A stretch of DNA of 20,346 nucleotides from positions 1-20,346 of the forward strand of contig CALGGS010000277.1 in assembly GCA_937915735.1 (NCBI GenBank). The letters run 5' to 3'. Below, piece after piece: positions 13,883 through 20,346 of this stretch. Numbering within the stretch: the first letter of the stretch is position 1; each line of letters starts with the position of its first letter. The position numbers and the translations under genes were made by a program. A model generated the notes under the pieces. It searched no databases. It was not told the origin of the DNA and saw only the letters and a list, made by a program, of their open reading frames with translations. This stretch comes from an uncultured Treponema sp. Its GTDB lineage: Bacteria > Spirochaetota > Spirochaetia > Treponematales > Treponemataceae.

Positions 13883-15205
13883 CTATTCAGAATCCTCGTT
13901 TTCTTCTTCTGAATCTTGATTACTTTCTTCCTTATTATTCTTCTTATTTTGATTGTCAGAATCCGGAACGCTATCAGTATTTTTGTCGTCCATGCTCTCA
14001 ATGTCCTCAATCGGCGACATATTGAGCTGTAGGAAGTGCTTGTCTCCGTATGGCTCCTCGATTTTCGGGAGGTTTTCCATTTCCCTGATTTCATTCAGCG
14101 TGTAGATTCCGTTGTTGAAGCCCTTGATATAGTTGTTGAAGCGGGTGTTTGAGTCCGCCCGGAGAATCGTGTTCGGGTCGAATTCGGCATAGCAGTCATC
14201 CTGCATCCATGAGGGAATGAGCCGGGAAAAATACTGATTCAAGAGAACCAGCCAGGGGGTGAGCGTCTGCTGCAGGAAGAATGTGTTCAGCTGCTCCATG
14301 TTGGTGAATTTCGCCGTGTCCTTGCCGAGCATGAAGAGAGGGACTTTGAAGATTTTCGCAATCTCTTTCTCCGTGAAAGCCCTGATTTCAATCAGCTGGC
14401 TTTCCGTGTTTCCGGCAAGGTTGAGCGGCTGGGCTGTAAGCCCCTTGTTCAGGATGACAGGCTTGTTCGCGTTCTCCCTGCCACCGTAAGTCTCCAGGAA
14501 GCGGGCTATAAGCTCATCGCTCTGCTCTTTCCCCCAGTTCGTGACCTCTTTCGGAACCGTGAGCATTATCTTTGAGTGTATTCCGCCGTCAAAATAGTCC
14601 GCCGTGTACTGGTCCAGCTCCAGCCCTGTCTTTGCCGTGTGGGTGGCATACTCTATGGGAGAGAAGCCCCTCAGCTTGTTGTAGCGTATTGCCGGAATAT
14701 GAAGGATTGTATCCCTGTTGTATTTGTAAGATTTTCCGTTGACCGTGTAAACATAATAGATTTCGCCCTCATCCGTCTTCTTTATCTCAACCGTGGCCGG
14801 ATCCAGGGCATAGAGGGCGGTCGGCTCATAGTTCCTGTCACGCTCTACAAAAATAAAAGCGTTTCCTTTCAGGAGAAGATGCAGGAGGATTTTCTTCTTG
14901 AAGATAAAGGGCGTGTCGTTCTCATTGGGCCTTTTCGCAAGCAGGAAGGAAAGGGCAAGGTCTGACGCCCGCTCCCGGCTCCCGTCCCTGTTCCGGTACA
15001 CGTTGAAAGAGAGGGAAGCTACGGCATCGGCGATGATGTACACGCAGCTTGAAAGGGTGGTGTTCGCCAGCATCTCAGAGACGCTCATGTAAGGCGAATA
15101 GACGAAGAGCGAGCCGCCCGAATAATATCCCGCAGGAATTGTCTCAGAATCGTTTTTTACCCGCATTTTGGGGGCTTTGCGAAGTTCCAGTCCGAATAAT
15201 CTCAT
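13883..15205 (-). CDS. Portal protein, HK97 family
   Basis: 440 residues from the start I choose, MRLFGLELRK. An in-frame ATG 60 bases further up would translate through the terminator hairpin and the repeat element, which is unlikely. SLFVYSPYMSVSEMLANTTL, VYIIADAVASLSFNVYR, KGNAFIFVERD and GFSPIEYATHTAKTGLELDQ are all typical portal segments. The portal forms the 12-fold ring at one head vertex through which DNA enters and leaves. The C-terminus is very acidic and low in complexity (about residues 395-440), rich in D, N, E and K. A terminase gene normally precedes portal, but here none does. Confidence 0.9.
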   Translation of the reverse strand: MRLFGLELRKAPKMRVKNDSETIPAGYYSGGSLFVYSPYMSVSEMLANTTLSSCVYIIADAVASLSFNVYRNRDGSRERASDLALSFLLAKRPNENDTPFIFKKKILLHLLLKGNAFIFVERDRNYEPTALYALDPATVEIKKTDEGEIYYVYTVNGKSYKYNRDTILHIPAIRYNKLRGFSPIEYATHTAKTGLELDQYTADYFDGGIHSKIMLTVPKEVTNWGKEQSDELIARFLETYGGRENANKPVILNKGLTAQPLNLAGNTESQLIEIRAFTEKEIAKIFKVPLFMLGKDTAKFTNMEQLNTFFLQQTLTPWLVLLNQYFSRLIPSWMQDDCYAEFDPNTILRADSNTRFNNYIKGFNNGIYTLNEIREMENLPKIEEPYGDKHFLQLNMSPIEDIESMDDKNTDSVPDSDNQNKKNNKEESNQDSEEENEDSE

Positions 15206-15209
15206 ACAA

Positions 15210-15223
15210 ATACAGTCATTTTT
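15210..15223 (-). promoter_or_regulatory. Start-associated repeat, copy 2 (before portal)
   Basis: Minus-strand AAAAATGACTGTAT, 4 bases before the portal ATG, with no Shine-Dalgarno sequence. It begins directly after the T tract of the terminator, so it is the only sequence between terminator and gene. Confidence 0.75.
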
Positions 15224-15253
15224 AAAATAAAAACGCCCCGGTTTTTCGGGGCG
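15224..15253 (-). terminator. Strong rho-independent terminator before the portal gene
   Basis: CGCCCCG (15247-15253) pairs with CGGGGCG (15234-15240) over a 6-base loop, followed by TTTTTATTTT (15224-15233). It ends the transcript of the integrase-to-DUF261 genes, 24 bases past the stop of the latter. Confidence 0.88.
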
Positions 15254-15277
15254 GAAGGGAATCATTCGGAATTAAGA

Positions 15278-15676
15278 TTATGTCCTGAGGGTGATGATTC
15301 TCGCGGTTGTCGGGTGTCCTTTTGCCACGCAAACAGAATCAGCGATAGAGTTGAACACAATCCGGCCGTTTTCGACTACGACCCAGTGTCCGTTTCCGTT
15401 GTAGTCAAAACGCACCGGCGCGGCCTCCCTGATTTCGTCAATGTCAGTGACATCTTTTTTCACGACATGCCATTTTTTGCCCGTGAAATGCTCAAGCAGG
15501 GCGGATGCATTGAGAACCGTGCACTCAGAGTCAAGCAGCCCCTTGTCAATCGCCGTTGAGACGTGCTTTATCATCTCGCCCTCCGTGTCGGGCATGATGC
15601 CCATGCAGTAGAGGTAGCACATGGCAAGGCATCCGTATTTGCCAATCATTAAGGCCCTTGTCTGCGGATTTTTCAT
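15278..15676 (-). CDS. DUF261-like protein, possible papain-fold peptidase
   Basis: 132 residues. GKYGCLAMCYLYCMGI near the start has cysteines at about 16 and 20, and NGNGHWVVVENGRIVFNS near residues 94-111 has a conserved GHWVV. A Cys-then-His arrangement of this kind fits C39/papain-like peptidases and resembles DUF261 proteins known from Borrelia plasmids and prophages; both comparisons are from memory. The start overlaps the membrane protein gene as ATGA. As a pair these could form a lysis cassette (holin plus peptidase), which is inference. A strong terminator follows. Confidence 0.65.
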   Translation of the reverse strand: MKNPQTRALMIGKYGCLAMCYLYCMGIMPDTEGEMIKHVSTAIDKGLLDSECTVLNASALLEHFTGKKWHVVKKDVTDIDEIREAAPVRFDYNGNGHWVVVENGRIVFNSIADSVCVAKGHPTTARIITLRT

Positions 15677-15951
15677 TTTTTCACCTCATCTATTGATTTT
15701 TTAATGTATTCAAGGCTCGTGTTGATGTTCGAGATTGAAATAGTGAGATTCGTTATATTCTTGCTTATTTCGTCGATTGCCTGCTTGTTCGTCTGGCTGA
15801 TTCCCTCAACCTTCTTGCCCAGGCCGTTTAGGTCTTTTTCAATATCCTCGATTTTTCCTGATTGCTTTGCCGCTTTCCAGATAAGGACCGCGACGGGAAG
15901 GAAAAAAATGACGACCTCAAAAAGGCTGTATAAAAGCTGTGACTTGTCCAT
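15673..15951 (-). CDS. Small membrane protein with coiled coil, holin-like candidate
   Basis: 92 residues with one membrane segment (residues about 8-26, LFEVVIFFLPVAVLIWKAA) followed by a long amphipathic coiled coil with isoleucine and lysine heptads to the C-terminus. Phage proteins of this size with one TM and a coiled coil next to lysis genes include XhlA and holin-like types, though in XhlA the membrane part is at the other end. It may equally be a membrane anchor for something else. It has no Shine-Dalgarno sequence; the repeat element ends 4 bases before its ATG. Confidence 0.65.
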   Translation of the reverse strand: MDKSQLLYSLFEVVIFFLPVAVLIWKAAKQSGKIEDIEKDLNGLGKKVEGISQTNKQAIDEISKNITNLTISISNINTSLEYIKKSIDEVKK

Positions 15952-15953
15952 GC

Positions 15954-16334
15954 CTATACAGTCATTTTTCTTATTTTAATCTCACAGAAAGGATTGTTTT
16001 TTTCATATTCGTTTTCAATGACAATTTTCCTGCATATAGTCCACGAGTCATCAGCAAGGATGCGCGCGTCTGTGAGGGTGTCGAGTATTGAGGAAAGAGA
16101 ATTATCGCTGTCGCGCCGCCTCAAGTCCCCATGACAGAAGGTAACGTGAAGCTCCAGCGGCTCAGACAGCAATTCTTTTATTTTTTGCGAATTTCGCTGG
16201 AAAATAAGCTGGAAAAGGGCGTTTTCGTGCCATTTCTGATAGTTTTTAGATGGAATCGTCTTGCCGTTTTTCAGCGTTTGGCGGCTGTTTTTTTTAGCGG
16301 GAACTTCGCCCCGTAAAATGAAAGTATATTCCAT
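15954..16334 (-). CDS. RusA-like Holliday junction resolvase
   Basis: 126 residues. The start VPAKKNSRQTLKNGKTIPS and the acidic motif RRRDSDNSLSSILDTLTDAR followed by ADD match RusA-family endonucleases; Asp75, Asp77 and Asp96 correspond to the catalytic aspartates of RusA. It cuts four-way junctions in recombining or packaging DNA. It is the only DNA-metabolism gene besides integrase. Its last codons ATG ACT GTA TAG form part of repeat copy 3, and repeat copy 4 lies before its own start. It lacks a Shine-Dalgarno sequence. Confidence 0.85.
   Translation of the reverse strand: MEYTFILRGEVPAKKNSRQTLKNGKTIPSKNYQKWHENALFQLIFQRNSQKIKELLSEPLELHVTFCHGDLRRRDSDNSLSSILDTLTDARILADDSWTICRKIVIENEYEKNNPFCEIKIRKMTV
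15956..15969 (-). promoter_or_regulatory. Start-associated repeat, copy 3 (before membrane protein)
   Basis: Minus-strand AAAAATGACTGTAT, overlapping the end of the RusA-like gene, 4 bases before the next ATG. No Shine-Dalgarno sequence. Confidence 0.75.
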
Positions 16335-16338
16335 GCAG

Positions 16339-16350
16339 ATACAGTCATTT
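16339..16350 (-). promoter_or_regulatory. Start-associated repeat, copy 4 (before RusA-like gene)
   Basis: Minus-strand AAATGACTGTAT, 4 bases before the ATG, in the 23-base gap after the integrase stop. No Shine-Dalgarno sequence. Confidence 0.75.
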
Positions 16351-16357
16351 CAAGGAA

Positions 16358-17743
16358 TTACGGTTTTCTTTCGGTCCTTCCATGCTCATAGATTCCGCTT
16401 TTATCCATGCAGCTTGTCTTTATGTTCTGGTACAGCCGCTGTCTGCTGAAAGAGATTCCGGCATTCTCGACAAAAGAGCCGAAAAGCTCTTTTTGCGCAA
16501 GCTGGATTTTCTCATCATCACCGCTGGTTTTATGCTCTGAATAGTGCTCCAGCATCGCAAGCGTTTTATGTCCTGTCTGTTCCTGCAAAAGTTTCTCGCT
16601 GACCTTATCCCGCATGTAAGAGGCGAAAAAGTGCCGCCAGGCATGGAAACAATATTTTTTTGCCTCCTGCTCTGAAAGCCCCACTTTTTCCAGCGCGGAA
16701 TGAAGCGCGGATAAAAATCCCTTGTGCTCGGCGGGCTTGCCCGGAATGGTGGCGAAAAAAACAAAAGCCTCCATGCTCCTGTCAAACGGATTCCATTCCG
16801 CCAGCTCCAAAAGCCTTCTGGAAAGTTCCGGGAAAGGAAGCTGCACTATCCTTGGCTCCCCGTTTTTCGGGGATTTCAAGCCCTCCACATCGCTCCAGGA
16901 ATGGTTTATATAAAGGCAGCCTTCGCCAAGGTCACACTTTCTCAACGCCCGGATTTCGCCAAGCCTGAGCCCCGTACACATCGCGAGCAGGTTGGCCAGC
17001 TTGTATCTCTCATCAGGCCATTCGACCGCAAACAAGGCGCTTACTATTTCAGGCGAAAGAATAGCGCGGGTTTTGTTCCTGACGGCAAAACCTGTAAGCC
17101 CCGCCGTTATGTCTTTTTCCAGAAGCTCGTTATTGCTCGCCCATCGCAAAGCCTGGGAACCGGCAAGCCATATCTGATTTTTAGAGGAGCTTCCGTTTTT
17201 CAAGCCCTGCAAATGTGCGAGAAAATCTTTTAAGTCCTGGCGCGTAATCTCGCCCAAAAGCCTGTCCTTAAAAAAGGGAATCCAATAAGAGTTGATATAT
17301 CGGCAAGCCGTCATGCAGTGAGCCTTGCCGATTTTCTTACCCTGGCGCAATCGCTCATTTATGTACTCGGATTTTTCCCAGTCCCAGAAATCCCGGAAAA
17401 AATCAGCGGCCGGAATGTCGTTTTTTGCGCCTGCCCGGACATAGCTTTTCAGGATTCCCCGCCTCTTCAAAAGCTCCAGGATTTTCGGGGCTTCGCTTTC
17501 GGTTATCTCGGCTTTAGAAAGCTCGTGGAGAAAGGATTTTTCGGCCAGAGTTTTTTTCTTCTCTCCGTCGGGGATTTGCCCGGAAGAATACCATTGCCAC
17601 GCTATTTTTACGGCCTCTTCATAATCTGATTCTTTGGTAGAGACCGCTGACATATAATTTCCGGCTGAGTCTTTAAAACGAACATAATAAAAACGGGAGT
17701 TTTTGCGCTTTAAAAGCGAAAAGGGGAGCTTATGGAATGCCAT
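16358..17743 (-). CDS. int: Tyrosine recombinase (prophage integrase)
   Basis: 461 residues. The catalytic residues are all visible: Arg260 in CTGLRLGEI, a lysine at about 290-293 in the beta hairpin (GLKSPKNGEPRIVQLP), His367 and Arg370 in FHAWRHFFASY, His392 in TGHKT and Tyr401 in MLEHYSEH. A short N-terminal arm-binding-like domain (KNSRFYYVRFKD) and a core-binding SAM-like domain (about 110-215) come first. It is longer than the usual 380-400 because of an extra helical part near residues 60-110. It points away from tRNA-Ala, the likely target. No excisionase or repressor gene is visible nearby. Confidence 0.92.
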   Translation of the reverse strand: MAFHKLPFSLLKRKNSRFYYVRFKDSAGNYMSAVSTKESDYEEAVKIAWQWYSSGQIPDGEKKKTLAEKSFLHELSKAEITESEAPKILELLKRRGILKSYVRAGAKNDIPAADFFRDFWDWEKSEYINERLRQGKKIGKAHCMTACRYINSYWIPFFKDRLLGEITRQDLKDFLAHLQGLKNGSSSKNQIWLAGSQALRWASNNELLEKDITAGLTGFAVRNKTRAILSPEIVSALFAVEWPDERYKLANLLAMCTGLRLGEIRALRKCDLGEGCLYINHSWSDVEGLKSPKNGEPRIVQLPFPELSRRLLELAEWNPFDRSMEAFVFFATIPGKPAEHKGFLSALHSALEKVGLSEQEAKKYCFHAWRHFFASYMRDKVSEKLLQEQTGHKTLAMLEHYSEHKTSGDDEKIQLAQKELFGSFVENAGISFSRQRLYQNIKTSCMDKSGIYEHGRTERKP

Positions 17744-17745
17744 AG

Positions 17746-17755
17746 ATACAGTTAT
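17746..17755 (-). promoter_or_regulatory. Start-associated repeat, copy 5 (before integrase)
   Basis: Minus-strand ATAACTGTAT, one base different from the other copies, 2 bases before the integrase ATG. No Shine-Dalgarno sequence. Confidence 0.6.
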
Positions 17756-17771
17756 CCTATGCTTTTTGCCG

Positions 17772-17821
17772 CATAAAAGTGAGTTAAGGAAGAGGATGTT
17801 ACACTTTTATGTGACACTTTG
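17772..17821. repeat. Tandem and inverted 10-13-bp repeats upstream of integrase
   Basis: ATGTTACACTTTT (17796-17808) and ATGTGACACTTTG (17809-17821) are adjacent 13-base repeats. CATAAAAGTG (17772-17781) is a perfect inverted copy of CACTTTTATG (17802-17811). Between an integrase and its tRNA target these are natural candidates for recombinase arm sites or excision-factor sites. Confidence 0.6.
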
Positions 17822-17860
17822 AGAATTTTATGTAAGCATTCCGTTTGTGGAGGTCATGCA

Positions 17861-17888
17861 CCTTGCGGTAAAACCTTACCTTACAAGG
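17861..17888. repeat. Interrupted palindrome next to the tRNA 3' end
   Basis: CCTTG and GGTAA pair with TTACC and CAAGG around a 4-base centre. It lies 11 bases from the tRNA end. It could be a recombinase core site or a weak tRNA terminator; no T run follows on the minus strand. The rest of 17744-17900 holds only the repeats described separately. Confidence 0.4.
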
Positions 17889-17899
17889 ATTTAAAGGAT

Positions 17900-17972
17900 T
17901 GGAGACGATCGGACTCGAACCGACCACCCTTTGATTGCGAACCAAATGCTCTACCAGATGAGCTACGCCCCC
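17900..17972 (-). tRNA. tRNA-Ala (anticodon CGC)
   Basis: A complete cloverleaf can be drawn: acceptor GGGGGCG with CGTCTCC (two G-U pairs), D stem GCTC/GAGC, anticodon stem TTTGG/TCAAA with loop TTCGCAA, and the T arm GGTTCGAGTCC. Anticodon 34-36 is CGC, reading GCG. The G3-U70 pair, the identity mark of alanine tRNAs, is present, and base 73 is A. CCA is not encoded. Its 3' end faces the integrase, so it is the likely attachment site. Confidence 0.93.
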
Positions 17973-17986
17973 AAACGATGATAAAC

Positions 17987-18015
17987 AGTTTATTTTATTT
18001 CAAAATTCCTGTCAA
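17987..18015 (-). promoter_or_regulatory. Promoter of tRNA-Ala
   Basis: TTGACA (18010-18015), 17 bases, TAAACT (17987-17992) on the minus strand, about 15 bases before the mature tRNA. Readthrough past the tRNA could also supply integrase mRNA. Confidence 0.75.
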
Positions 18016-18042
18016 CAACAAAAAAATTCACATGAGTCCTGC

Positions 18043-18714
18043 TCAGTTATGTTTTACGCTCTCATAAGCCTCTCTAAGCAGAGGCTTTATTATTCCATCA
18101 CTGACGCTCTCGTCCATAATGATTGAAATCCAGCTTTTTTTGTTCATGTGGTAGGCTTCGAATATGCCTTTTTGCGCCAGAAGTTCTGCAAGGCGGCTTT
18201 TTTCTATCTTTATATTGAGAACTTCGATTTTTTCTTGGGAAGATGAAGCACGGTCTACCTTGTTGCGGGGAACCACTCCTGTAAGGGCGAACCACTTTCC
18301 GCTTTCTTTCCGCCTGTATGCCGCAAAGACCGGGAGCTTTTTCCATAAGAATTCAGGCTGGCTCCCAAAAGATTCCTTAATAAAAAGGCAGAGGCGGCGC
18401 ATTTGTGCCGAGCGGAAAAAGAGATTCTGGCAGCACTTTTCACGGATGTCCTTCAGTGCGTCGGTAAAGGCCTCTTTGACTTCTGCGCTAAAGCCCCTTG
18501 CTCCAGGCCGTCTGAAATTGGTGTATTCCTCGCCTGTTGCCGTGTCGAAAATCTTTCCGCTAAAGCCGCCGTCATAAGAAAGGACAAGGCGCATGTCCGC
18601 GACAGGAAGGGGCTTTTCGTAGACGAGGACACCGTCCTTCTTTACAAAGCCGTATTCTAAAAGAGAAGATTCCTGAGTCTCGTAGTTTGCAAAAAATTCT
18701 TCTTCAATGAGCAT
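18043..18714 (-). CDS. MmcQ/YjbR-like protein
   Basis: 223 residues. The C-terminal part (NIKIEKSRLAELLAQKGIFE, then HMNKKSWISIIMDESVSDGI and LLREAYESVK) is the YjbR/MmcQ pattern, a CyaY-like fold with helix-sheet-helix, sometimes annotated as DNA-binding. The N-terminal 100 residues contain FSGKIFDTATGEEYTNFRR and are common to the longer version of the family. The biological role is unknown. It is a host gene between a UvrA-like gene and the tRNA. There is no Shine-Dalgarno sequence, and a TAGACT box ends 6 bases before the ATG. Confidence 0.75.
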   Translation of the reverse strand: MLIEEEFFANYETQESSLLEYGFVKKDGVLVYEKPLPVADMRLVLSYDGGFSGKIFDTATGEEYTNFRRPGARGFSAEVKEAFTDALKDIREKCCQNLFFRSAQMRRLCLFIKESFGSQPEFLWKKLPVFAAYRRKESGKWFALTGVVPRNKVDRASSSQEKIEVLNIKIEKSRLAELLAQKGIFEAYHMNKKSWISIIMDESVSDGIIKPLLREAYESVKHN

Positions 18715-18832
18715 AAAATCAGTCTAGCGGATTTTTATGGAATGAAAAAGATGACGGGGACACTTTTATCCTTGCATTTGACACGATGAGCAATTTACTT
18801 GATGAAAGAAAAATCAACATGACCTTTCCCTA

Positions 18833-20346
18833 TTAAATATAGCGCCCCGTAACGCTTTCGGCACAGGCACGGATTTCTTCTGGCCTTCCAGAGGCGACAA
18901 TCCGGCCGCCGTCTTTGCCGCCGCCGGGGCCCATGTCTACGATGTAGTCGGCAGAGCGGATTACATCAAGGTCGTGCTCGATAACGATGACCGTGGCGCC
19001 GTTTTCTATGAGGTGACGGAAAACTGAAAGCAGGGTGATGACATCCAGAGGGTGAAGGCCGATTGTGGGTTCGTCAAAGACAAAAATCGTGTCGCCCTGC
19101 CCCCGCCCCATCTCACTTGCAAGTTTGAGCCGCTGAGCCTCGCCGCCAGAAAGCCCCGGTGTTTCTTCGCCCAGCGTAAGGTAGCCCAGGCCGATGTCGT
19201 GAAGCACTTGCAGTCTGGAGCGCACAAGGGGAAGGTCGGAACATTCTTCAATCGCTTCGTCCACGCTCAGGCTCATGAGGGCCGGAAGGGAAATGCCGTC
19301 GCCCGCACCGCTGCCCCCCTTCTTCTTCCGCAAAATCCTGAAGGCTTCCTTTGAATAGCGGGAGCCTCGGCAGTCCTGGCAGGGAATGTCCACATCAGGC
19401 AAAAACTGAACATCCAGACTGATTTTTCCCGTGCCGTCGCAGGTAGGACAGCGAAGGCTTCCTGTGTTGTAAGAAAAATCCCCGGCCTTAAAGCCTTTTT
19501 CTTTTGCGAGGGGAGCGCGGGCATAGATTTTCCGCAGTTCATCGTGAATGTTTGCGTAAGTTGCCACCGTGGAGCGGATATTGATTCCGATGGGCGTGGC
19601 GTCAATCAGCTTGATTTGACCGATTCCCTCCGCCTGGATTTTCTTTACATGGCTCGGAAGCATCTTTTTCTCCAGCAGAGCCTGAAGTCCCGGAATCAGA
19701 CTTTCCAGAATCATAGTGGTCTTTCCGCTGCCAGAAACTCCCGTCACCACAGAAAGGCGGCCTTTTGGAAAAGACACGGAAAGGGGATGAACCGTGTGGA
19801 TGGAGTCGGTTTCCATGGAGATTGCGCCGAGAGAGAAGAGATTGTGGGATGAAGCAACTTCTGATGTATATTTTTTCTTTTCTGCAGATTCTGTTTTTAA
19901 AAACACCCCAATCCTGCTCGCAGGGTTAGCACACACATCCGCCACCGTGCCCTGGGCAATCACATTGCCGCCTTTGGCTCCGGCTTCAGGCCCCAGTTCC
20001 ACAATCCAGTCGGCGTGGGAAAGGACTTGGGTGTCGTGGTCAACAAGAACTACTGTGTTTCCGTCGGCAATCAGGTCATCCATCACGCCGATAAGGCCTT
20101 CCAGGTTTGAGGGGTGAAGACCTATGCTGGGCTCGTCAAGCACATAGAGAACGCCTGTGGTACGGTTTCGCACGGCTCGGGCAAGTTGCATCCGCTGTCG
20201 CTCGCCGGTGCTCAAAGTTGAGGCGGCTCGGTCTAGGGAAATATAGGAAAGTCCCAGCTGAACAAGGCGGCGGGCGGTGTCGTTAAAAGACTCCACAATC
20301 CGTTCCGCCATGGGCCGCATTTCTTCGGGCAAAGATGACGGAACGG
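18833..20346 (-). CDS. uvrA: UvrA-family ABC ATPase (partial; N-terminus outside window)
   Basis: About 504 residues of the C-terminal part are present; the frame continues through a TTG at the right side to the window edge. Visible in order: signature LSTGERQRMQLARA (the usual LSGGE changed to LSTGE), VLDEPSIGLHP, a second Walker A GVSGSGKTT, the IDATPIG to GDFSYNTGSLRCPTC region with a CxxC-19-CxxC zinc finger, a second signature LSGGEAQRLKLA, and FDEPTIGLHP with the IEHDLDVI switch. The order is that of UvrA, the damage sensor of nucleotide excision repair. Departures from classical UvrA (IDATPIGINIRST rather than IDQSPIGRTPRSN) suggest a UvrA paralogue, some of which are linked to drug resistance. 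Confidence 0.85.
   Translation of the reverse strand, partial: VPSSLPEEMRPMAERIVESFNDTARRLVQLGLSYISLDRAASTLSTGERQRMQLARAVRNRTTGVLYVLDEPSIGLHPSNLEGLIGVMDDLIADGNTVVLVDHDTQVLSHADWIVELGPEAGAKGGNVIAQGTVADVCANPASRIGVFLKTESAEKKKYTSEVASSHNLFSLGAISMETDSIHTVHPLSVSFPKGRLSVVTGVSGSGKTTMILESLIPGLQALLEKKMLPSHVKKIQAEGIGQIKLIDATPIGINIRSTVATYANIHDELRKIYARAPLAKEKGFKAGDFSYNTGSLRCPTCDGTGKISLDVQFLPDVDIPCQDCRGSRYSKEAFRILRKKKGGSGAGDGISLPALMSLSVDEAIEECSDLPLVRSRLQVLHDIGLGYLTLGEETPGLSGGEAQRLKLASEMGRGQGDTIFVFDEPTIGLHPLDVITLLSVFRHLIENGATVIVIEHDLDVIRSADYIVDMGPGGGKDGGRIVASGRPEEIRACAESVTGRYI

Noticed and set aside
15206..15265. N-terminal extension of the portal protein from the ATG at 15265
   Set aside because: The added residues would be encoded by the terminator stem and the repeat element, and portal proteins of this family begin near MRLFG-like sequences.
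18020..18060. Short TGAG/CTCA hairpin with a T run as terminator of the MmcQ-like gene
   Set aside because: The stem is only 4 bp and the T run is displaced by several bases; too weak to list.
1..20346. CRISPR array, insertion sequence or rRNA
   Set aside because: No regularly spaced repeats, transposase frames or rRNA-like sequence seen on either strand.

Overview
The window is most of a tailed-phage structural region plus its insertion site in a bacterial chromosome. The host is probably a spirochaete of the Treponema type. That is an inference from the loose lipobox of the lipoprotein at 197-1615, a Borrelia DUF261-like protein at 15278-15676 and mixed GC content; nothing in the window fixes the genus. 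The phage genes all lie on the minus strand and read right to left. They combine an HK97-type head (portal, prohead protease, capsid) with a contractile tail of the PBSX/XkdK-R type.

Layout from right to left. (1) 18043-20346 is host chromosome: the C-terminal two thirds of a UvrA-family ATPase, an MmcQ/YjbR-like protein, and a tRNA-Ala (CGC) at 17900-17972 with its own promoter. (2) 16358-17743 is a tyrosine recombinase whose start faces the 3' end of the tRNA, as in tRNA-targeting prophages; tandem 13-bp repeats lie between them. (3) 13163-16334 holds a RusA-like resolvase, a one-TM coiled-coil protein and a DUF261-like protein (possible lysis pair), a terminator, then portal and protease. 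(4) 9908-13148 holds capsid, a 57-aa protein, a truncated DNA adenine methylase, a head-closure protein with an inserted Ig/MucBP-like domain, and a gp10-like protein, closed by a perfect hairpin. (5) 9299-9766 is a self-contained two-gene cassette with its own strong promoter and terminator: a very acidic 93-aa protein followed by a ribbon-helix-helix-like protein. (6) 1612-9203 is the tail: terminator, small protein, sheath, tube, chaperone with a -1 frameshift, tape measure, LysM protein, hub and spike-like protein. (7) 1-1615 is AT-rich and on the plus strand: a lipoprotein with its own promoter, and perhaps the end of another gene.

Several things stand out. A 10-14 base element, AAAAATGACTGTAT, sits just before the start of five of the six genes between 13.8 and 17.8 kb, mostly genes with no Shine-Dalgarno sequence. 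Ahead of the portal gene it fills the whole space between a terminator and the start codon. I do not recognise it as a known signal, and it is the best candidate here for something undescribed. The acidic-protein cassette has the layout of an anti-defence locus. The tail chaperone has a textbook A AAA AAC slippery site followed by a perfect 10-bp stem.

The element seems incomplete within the window. No terminase, repressor, replication gene, baseplate wedge (XkdS/T/U types) or tail fibre is visible, and no second copy of the tRNA end is seen. These may lie to the left of the window, or the prophage may be decayed.
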